Positions 57,359 through 64,000 of a stretch of 64,000 nucleotides of DNA are shown one piece after another; position 1 is the first letter of the stretch, and each line of letters begins with the position of its first letter. The position numbers were made by a program, and so were the translations under genes. Location of the stretch: positions 74,938,044-75,002,043 of the forward strand of contig NW_026947486.1 of NCBI RefSeq assembly GCF_034190915.1. Direction: 5' to 3'. The notes under the pieces are model-generated. The model saw only the letters and a list, made by a program, of their open reading frames with translations. It was not told where the DNA came from and made no database searches. Origin of the DNA: Cavia porcellus (Eukaryota > Chordata > Mammalia > Rodentia > Caviidae).

Positions 57359-58109
57359 CTAAGCTAAACTAATTGAAATGAAACAAAGCTAAACTAAACT
57401 AAATTGAAGATATAATTGTATTCTTGTACAAGCGTTTATCATTCACCCTTTAAGGCTGTCAGGGCAAATGTACATAAAAATAAGTGGTTTAAATTTTCCC
57501 CAGTGAGAATAAGAGAAGCAGCCGCCCTTCTTTTTCTTTCAGAATTTCTGTCCTATTCAATGTGTGTAAATATTTTAATGGCTAAGTAAGGCTCTTATCA
57601 TTCTCAAAACTCAGGAATATTTCCTCAAAGATTTGATACCTGACTCTTTGAAAAGTAATAATCAAAGAACATACTGCTCTAACTCCCAGATTTTTTTGGG
57701 GGGGGGAGTGGAATACAACCCTAACTTCAGCTTGCCTGACTCCAAAAATCAAAGTATACATTTAATCATAAAAATTGGAGAAATTTAGCAATTTCATCTA
57801 GGAATAAGAATATAATATGTATCCACTTAGTTATATGAAAAAGTGAGATTTATTTCTTTATATATAATCTCCTTAGTGGATTGCTATGATGTACATCACA
57901 TTTTGATTTATTGTTTATTCAGTAATGAAATTGTTTTTCCTCTGCTACCTTTTCTAAGAGGTTTCTTTGCTTGAGAGGTTTTGTTTTGATTTCTTTTGCT
58001 TTGTTTTTTGAGGAGAGGGAAGGAATCAAGCCCAGGGCCAAACACATGCTAAGCATACACAGCCATTTCAGCTCAAGGTTTTATTTTTAATTATATCTCC
58101 TCAACAATA
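57359..58109. other. Mostly unique; G-run and one SINE remnant
   Basis: A T-run plus 10-G run at 57691-57708 and a degenerate tRNA-SINE at 57998-58076; nothing else recognised. Confidence 0.45.
57998..58076 (-). mobile_element. Degenerate tRNA-derived SINE
   Basis: GAATCAAGCCCAGGGCC (inverted B box and flank), ACATGCTAAGCATACAC (palindromic centre typical of ID-like elements), then CATTTCAGCTC. Confidence 0.5.
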
Positions 58110-58235
58110 ATAAGCTCCATTAAAATAGTGACAAGATCTATTTGGTTTACCATTATATTTTGAGTGATACATTATGACAGGTTTAGAGTATAAGTCAAAT
58201 AAATGCTTAATGAAAGAATGGATGAATGATCAAGC
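58110..58235 (+). mobile_element. L2 LINE 3' end
   Basis: TAAGCTCCATTAAAATAGTGAC, ATCTATTTGGTTTACC, TTAGAGTATAAGTCAAATAAATGCTTAATGAAAGAATGGATGAATG follows the L2 3' consensus in order. Confidence 0.8.
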
Positions 58236-58337
58236 AGGAGTCCTAATTTACCACTCGCTTTTCTAGTGGGGCCATTATGAGACTAGATAAATTGGATCCA
58301 CCTATTTAAGAGCTTTCCTTTTACCACTATTTTGTTG

Positions 58338-58450
58338 TTTGGTATCAGACATGTTTTTTCAACTCTCTGAACTTCAGTTTCTTCATTTATAGCCCAAAGA
58401 TATAATAACCTCGGCCTGAGAAGATTAACATGAAGATAAATTGATCAAAT
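58338..58450 (+). mobile_element. MIR SINE
   Basis: GGTATCAGACATGTTTTTTCAACTCTCTGAACTTCAGTTTCTTCATTTATAGCC, then TAATAACCTCGGCCTGAGAAG: the central and 3' MIR core. Confidence 0.7.
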
Positions 58451-58693
58451 GGACTTAAAATAAGCAATGTCACCTGAGCTGGATCTGAAAGTTCCCTGAG
58501 GTCAAAAATAAGGAACCTATTCTATCCTTTTAAGATAAGTTCTCAGGTTTACTGACTCCAGTCACAGAAATAGAATTTTCAGGATGCTCCAGAAAGAGGC
58601 AAAAAAGGCTTTCAGTCAGAGATTTTAGCATGCACTCAAGAGTGAAATGCAGGGTTTAGAGAAGTGAGACTCCTCACAAGCTCCAGTGAGATG

Positions 58694-58885
58694 CACTTTG
58701 TCCACTTTGTATTCTTTAATACTGTGATTTGAGCAACTATTTCTAAGATGATAATATGTAATCTATTAACTGGTGATTTCTTACTGTCTTTTTTTTTGTA
58801 GTTCTGTATTACGTGTACCCTTACACCATTTTGTTTTGTTCTGTGTTTTTCTCTTTTTCCTTTTAAATAAAATTAAAAAAAAAAA
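58694..58885 (+). mobile_element. 5'-truncated L1, 3' UTR only
   Basis: Collinear with L1-A 11378-11535: GTCCACTTTGTATTCTTTAA, GAGCAACTATTTCTAAGATG, ATGTAATCTATTAACTGG, CATTTTGTTTTGTTCTG, TTTAAATAAAATT plus an A-run. About 190 bp; a severely truncated insertion. Confidence 0.92.
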
Positions 58886-58979
58886 GAACATCTTCAGGAG
58901 AGTGATCTAAATGTGTATTTGCACTGTGTCTCAGGATACAATACAAGCCATCTATATGTGTTTGAAGGCAGGGTATGGT

Positions 58980-59240
58980 GAATACCAATTTTTCTTCTGC
59001 TTTGATGGTGGGAGGAAATGCAATTTACAGGTAAAAAGAACAACATCTAGTGCCCACATTTACAGATTTCCTGTAAAAAGACCTTTTGGAAAAAATTTAA
59101 GTGAGTTTACTGGAAGGGGAAAAAAAACTTGAGCGACTTGTTTCTTGAAGCTGCAGTTCTTAATTTCAAAACCTCAAAAATATTATTTCCCTTTTACCTA
59201 TTATTTTCTATCTTCCCTTACCTGCATATGAAGAGTAATA
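58980..59240. repeat. Diverged duplicate segment, copy 1
   Basis: Shares ordered words with 62235-62520: ATTTACAGGTRAAAAG, then CATTTCCTG / GATTTCCTG, then GGAAGGGGAAAA / GGGAGGAAAAG, TTGAGYRACTTKYKT and TTTTCTATCTTAC-like text. I do not recognise the family. Confidence 0.4.
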
Positions 59241-59389
59241 AATGTGACTGGTATTGACTCCTCATAAACTCTTACCCGAAATAAACATTTTTTTGTTGCA
59301 GCTCAACCACTACAAGGGTAAGGGCAGATGAAGAGAGGAAGTAGTATAAAAAATTGTCTTTGATATTGTATTGTATTGTAATGATGCAA

Positions 59390-59785
59390 AATGGAACACT
59401 GAAGTTAGATTTTTTCCCTTTCTTTGTCCTAAGCAATATCTCCAAACTGCCTCTTATTGAGCAAGTAGCCAATACTCCCTTTTCTCCCAGCCCCAAAGAA
59501 GTGACAAAGGATACTGATGCCAAACTTGGGAGGGCAGAAGCCACTTTCCTTTCCATAAGAAGGAGGAGGATGAGCTGAAGATGACTGGATATGATAAACC
59601 CATGTGAGGATCTGTATTATCTCTTTGTGCTCCCTCACCCACTGTTCCTCACTATAAAAGTCTCTTAACCACTTTCACACCGGGGCATAGTGATCTGTGG
59701 CAAATAGGCATCTCCTCAGAGCTAGCTTTCAATAAATACATTTTCCCTTGCAACAAAATAAATGACCCTCTTTGATTTGATCACT
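59390..59785 (+). mobile_element. Candidate ERV-like LTR
   Basis: The order CTATAAAAGTCTCTTAACC (TATA box, 59651), a GC-richer leader, then TTCAATAAATACATTTTCCC (polyadenylation signal, 59728) with about 75 bp between the two is the U3-R-U5 plan of many ERV LTRs. No second copy, TG..CA ends or TSD were found here, so this rests on architecture only. Frames across 59272-59642 are not taken as genes. Confidence 0.4.
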
Positions 59786-60165
59786 TATGAGCAAATGAAC
59801 CTCTGTGTATAAATGTAAGTGGCTGGTAACCGCATCTTAGCAGGAAGTTTTGTGATTCTACCACTCTATTTACATGTTTATTTGGGCTTTTTCATTAAGC
59901 TTATGCCAAGTGATTGATACTATTATCCCACCCATTCTCCATTTTCCCAGTAATCCATAAGCAATATCTTACTCAGTCAAGAATTCAGAATATAAATGTG
60001 GGGCTTGTCACATATGCCTGTCAACCACACGTAAGAAAATTGCAAACTTACACATATAGACTGACACTTTTCATTTTCTCTCCTGACCAGTGGGATAATG
60101 CTTTATCCTTTTTGTCTTGAGTCAGGTAAGAAAAATCTCTTATGCTTGCAGGTGGGTGAGCACTA

Positions 60166-60260
60166 TGTTATAGTTTAGATCTAAAATGTCCTCCAGAATT
60201 CTCAAGTGTTTGGAGAATGGTTGAAAGTGACTTAAGTCCAGAAGGGAAAAATTACATACC
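60166..60260 (+). mobile_element. MaLR-type LTR, 5' piece
   Basis: Starts TGTTATAGTTTAGATCTAAAATGTCC, the usual start of MaLR LTRs. The rest of the LTR lies at about 60955-61222, so an insertion separates the two parts. Confidence 0.65.
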
Positions 60261-60954
60261 TGATCTTTTGTGATGGTATTATGCAAAGCTAATATAGGTA
60301 GAAATCTTATAGGGCAGTCTGATTGAGATAGGCCTTTCTAGAGTCATTCTATATGTTTTTGTTTTTTTTTTTTTTTTTTTTTTGAGAAAAATCATTTCAT
60401 TGTGATTAGGGCTCACTTGAGGCATAGTACCTTGCCGTGCAAGTTGGTTATGGTATGCAGAAACCTAAGTGCATGTACCTTTGGTTAAGTTGAGGCCCCA
60501 ATGATCCTAGATGCTGTGATGCTCCCAAGTAATATTACATCAACAGAAGACATGCTGGTTTCTTGAGAAACGAGTGATAATAATAAAAGGTTTCACCTCA
60601 GGGAAAGGGCAAACTCCTTATCAACTATCTCATCCCAGCTTCCTCACCAACATAAGAACCTCATCAGCTTAAGATCTCAGTCAATCATCAGAGTCATCCA
60701 CTACTCACTCTTATTATTGTGTGCACCCACTGAATAATGGGTAGCTCAAAGTGTCTGTGTCTTTGCAAATTCTGAGGCATTGACTTCTCAGGCCCCCATG
60801 TACTTTGAAAGTGTGTTTCTTTGTCTTTCTTTATCCTTAACTCTATTCCTCTTTAGGCAGATTGGGAGACTGATAATTAGGAGACTATAATTCAGTGTAA
60901 TAATAATCAATAAATTCATCCAATAAGAAGTTCAGTAGCTATATGTACTGTCAG
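60261..60954. other. About 0.7 kb interrupting the MaLR LTR
   Basis: Includes a 22-T run at 60362-60383. The part 60384-60860 ends in sequence (GTCTGTGTCTTTGCAAATTCTGAGG, TTCTCAGGCCCCCATG) that looks like an LTR U5 region. The inserted element is not identified and no clear TSD was seen. Confidence 0.4.
60362..60383. repeat. Poly-T tract (22 T)
   Basis: Uninterrupted run of T; could be the tail of a minus-strand retroposon covering the following bases. Confidence 0.95.
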
Positions 60955-61222
60955 GAGGTAAGGCCGGATCAAGAGTGAGTCACTAGGAGTGTGAATGGGA
61001 AGAATATACTCTTATTCCTGGCACCTCTCTCTGCTCTCTGCTTCCTTGTCACCATAATATGGGCAGCTTTTCTTGCCACACTCCTCTATCATCTAATTTC
61101 TACCTTAAAGCTAACGAATCATGAATGTGAATCCCTGAAAATGTGAGTCAAAATAAACTTTCAAATTGTGGGTGTTTCTTATTTTGTTCCAGTGAGGAGA
61201 AAGTGATTAAGATGACCCAACA
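60955..61222 (+). mobile_element. MaLR-type LTR, 3' piece
   Basis: GTCACTAGGAGTGTGAATGGG, CTGCTCTCTGCTTCCTTGTC, GTGAGTCAAAATAAACTTTC, TTGTTCCAGTGAGGAGAAAG is the middle and end of a MaLR LTR including the AATAAA signal. The family differs from that at 43099. Confidence 0.7.
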
Positions 61223-64000
61223 GGTTTACCTACGGATTTACAATTATTTTAAACATACTTTCATAGATCTAGATTAAAACTTGCCATGATTCCTGCCTGT
61301 GGAAAAGGAAAAATTATTTTTTCCTTTATCTTTCTAGGTTCAAAGTTGGGGCATGTATGATAGAAAAATTTTCAAGAAGGTTAAACTGTGAAGGTCCACA
61401 CACAGAAAAATAATATGCCTTAAAGAAGCAGCCAGATGATTGAGGTTTATATGTCATCAGAGGTTAAATAAAGGAAAGAGGGTTTTGAACTTTTGGACAA
61501 GGGAGTCAAGTTATAAGAAGATAGGAAGAAGAAATATATGCTAAACAAGAGTGATTTTGTTGTGTAGATAAAAATTCTCAGGTGAGAGGGTTCTCAGGTA
61601 AAGATGGTAACAGTCATCTTTAAAAAATGTAAATTTTCTTTATAAATGGGGAAATTTATGTTTCATTTTCAAGCAAGTAGAGAAATATAAACAGCTTTTC
61701 CTGTTTCTATTGGTTCTTAGTTGCCTTTGTTTCAAAATTACACTTATGCCAAAGTGTCATATTATTATGGGATGACAAAATTTCATGGCTTTTACTCTCC
61801 ATATACCACATCCCTGTAGTTCCTCCTGAAAATCATTAAGTAGACACATGATCAGAGAAAAACCCATAGAACAGCATAATTTTAAATTATTTCAGAAGGC
61901 AGTTATACAGTTGTATGTGGATAGGTATCCACCAAGTGCGATCCAAGAATGTTGGCCAAAGAGGAAGAAGAAACTGAATTTATATATTCACTGGTTGAGT
62001 TTCTGGTTTGCTGATTTCTGTTACAAGAAAATAATTTTCAAGATGTGTAGGCACAATTTTAAATGTATGCACTTATACTACAGGTCATTAAGAAAGATGT
62101 GCAGATGAATGATGGGTGTCCTCAAAATGAGTATTCTAGAAAATGTGTTCCCATTGTCATGTTACTCATCTTCAGGGTTATATTAGAATGTAAACATTTG
62201 TATTTCTTTGAAAGTAAGAGTTATGGGTCCATATATATTGCTGCTTCTTTGGAGGATGAATGTCTCTAGAAGGAAGAGTAATTTACAGGTGAAAAGCTCT
62301 AGCCCAGACCCCAATCTATAGGCTCATTTGTCTCAAAGATCCTCAAGAAACATTTGTTTGGATGCATTTCCTGGGAGGAAAAGGATTTGAGTAACTTTCG
62401 TGTCCTGAATTTGCAGGTTTTATTTTTTTAAGTTCAATTTGAAAATTAAGATTTTCTTTCTCTCTTTTTTTTACTTATTTTTAGCTTTTCTATCTTACTT
62501 CATATGGTGAGAAAGAAAAAGAGGATCGTTATTCGTGAAAGATCACTGAACTAGGGTTAAGAACTCTGGCTTTCTCTAATATTGCTATCTCATCTCAGAC
62601 TAGTGCCTTAATTTTTTTAGTTCAACTTTTCACTGTTACTAAAATTGAAACCATCAATGTTTTCTGCAGTCTAATTGGCTGTACCTACACCAGCACTAGC
62701 AACAACTAAGTCATTCATTAGTGCCTGTTGGTTAAAGGATTGATACATATGATAATTACACGTGAAAATGATGAACGTGTTTTAAATTCCCAGAGAAGGT
62801 TTTCTATTGCACTTAATGTCATGTATTCTTCCTTATTGTAGTTCTTTTGTCATAATCTACCATTTAGAGAATTTTGATAAATTTTATGAATAGGGGCTAC
62901 ATTTTTTCAATATTTTAGCATTTCAGTCTAATGTAGAAATACTGTACTCAGGAGTAAGCCTAGGAAATCTGTGCAAAGAAAATAAGATGCTGAAATGCTT
63001 TCATGCTCAGTTGTAAGAGCATATCTTACCAGGAGATAAAGTAATAACAGTGATTTTCCAGTGACTCAAGCTGATTCTAGAGGCAGTTTCCAGAAAGAGT
63101 TCGATATATTGCTACAATAATTATATAGCTTTTGCAATCACATTTATTAATCCCCAATTCACAACACATGGTTCTGCCTAGGATTTATCCTGAGTTACAA
63201 ATATCTGTGAAAAGTCTTATAAAATTATTCAGATTAATCCATATTGTATTCTGCCTTTGGTAAGTCAGTTTTATGGAGAATAATGAACTGTTCTGAATGA
63301 TGACATGTGGATTATCTGTCTTGGACAAATTATCATGTGCACAGTCAAGATGACTATTTTGAAGAGTACAAAATTCACTGAAATGTAATAATGCTTGTAA
63401 TTTTTAAATAGTAGCTTTATTCTCTCATAGTTATACCTCATTAATGTGGGTAACATTCCTTAAAAAGAGAATAATAACAAAATTACTGACTCTGTTATTT
63501 GCATCTAGAGTTAGCAGATTGCCACAGTAGGGAATAATTTTGTATTCTTCTGTATTAGAAGAATGCTATTATTAACAGACCACGATACAGGTGTCACACA
63601 CCTATATAATCACACAAAACAGTTTGATGTATATCTATCATTTGACATAATGGTGATCATTGTTATTGAGCTTTCACAAAGTATTAATCCAATTTTTTTC
63701 AGGAAATAGATATCCTGATTTCCCCTGACTTTTACATAGTCATTATCTCTGTAACAATCTTTCTTTTTTAGCTACCATTATCTTAAAAAAAATAAAAGAA
63801 TCTCAAGATTATTAAATTTCTTACTTTAGACGTGGCAGTTCAGCTTTCTTCTTGATCTAGTCTACATCTTTAGATCTTTTTTTTTTCCTTTGAGGAGTTC
63901 TAGCTTCTTCCTGTGCCTGCATGGTTTCTTTATACATTCCCAGATTTCTTGTTTCCAGCAGGTTGAAGTCACTTTGACTGAGTATGTTTGTTTTTTTCTC
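61223..64000. other. Mostly unique AT-rich sequence
   Basis: No gene recognised. The two overlapping frames at 61848-62108 and 62063-62269 have no domain. The segment at 62235-62520 is the second copy of the duplicate described at 58980. The rest shows no repeat that I recognise. Confidence 0.5.
62235..62520. repeat. Diverged duplicate segment, copy 2
   Basis: See 58980-59240; same orientation, about 3.3 kb downstream. Either an old local duplication or two copies of an ancient interspersed repeat. Confidence 0.4.

Noticed and set aside
61848..62269. Overlapping plus frames as a small gene
   Set aside because: No recognisable domain, no splice or promoter context; length is within chance for this AT-rich DNA.
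62540..62640. MIR fragment (AAGAACTCTGGCTTTC region)
   Set aside because: Too few matching positions to separate from chance.
1..64000. CRISPR array, bacterial operon, phage or plasmid features
   Set aside because: No regular spacer-repeat structure, no dense coding, and the whole window is made of mammalian retroelements and AT-rich unique DNA.

Overview
The window is mammalian nuclear DNA, AT-rich and almost wholly non-genic. I find no host protein-coding exon, no cellular RNA gene and no CRISPR or bacterial feature. The repeats point to a rodent: B1-like 7SL-derived SINEs, ID-like tRNA-derived SINEs with a conserved A-rich 3' tail, MaLR LTRs ending in an AATAAACCTTTCC-type polyadenylation region, and L1s with tandem 5' UTR monomers. 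From memory the tRNA-SINE type resembles that of hystricognath rodents, but I cannot confirm the species.

Layout. 1-4328: MaLR and ERV LTRs, one tRNA SINE, one B1 and an L1 fragment. 4341-11535: a full-length plus-strand L1 ('L1-A') flanked by a 12-bp target-site duplication (TSD), with a SINE inserted in its ORF2. 11880-12690: the 5' end of an endogenous retrovirus on the minus strand (LTR, primer-binding site, partial gag). 12691-15690: mostly unique. 15690-29905: a stack of minus-strand L1s. An old truncated L1-D abuts L1-C; L1-C carries a SINE and a MaLR LTR in ORF1; and a 6.0-kb full-length L1-B sits inside the end of L1-C ORF2 with a 16-bp TSD. 29906-38280: mostly unique AT-rich DNA with B1s, a MaLR solo LTR with a perfect 5-bp TSD, and a MIR. 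38285-49670: a second L1 block (E1, internally deleted E2, rearranged fragment H, and L1-F split by a MaLR provirus). 49671-64000: mostly unique, with a 5'-inverted L1, old L1, L2 and MIR pieces, and two or three LTR-like segments.

No genes act together here. The story is one of retrotransposon activity and decay: L1 supplied the machinery that inserted the SINEs, and most TSDs can still be read. Every L1 ORF I examined is broken, and two of the three reverse transcriptases I could read have lost an aspartate of the catalytic FADD box. The region looks like a gene-poor, L1-rich intergenic or intronic segment. L1-derived DNA makes up roughly half of it by my estimate. I found no new biological system; the most interesting points are the L1 promoter monomers, the in-frame SINE in an L1 ORF1, and an ERV whose primer-binding site matches tRNA-Trp.
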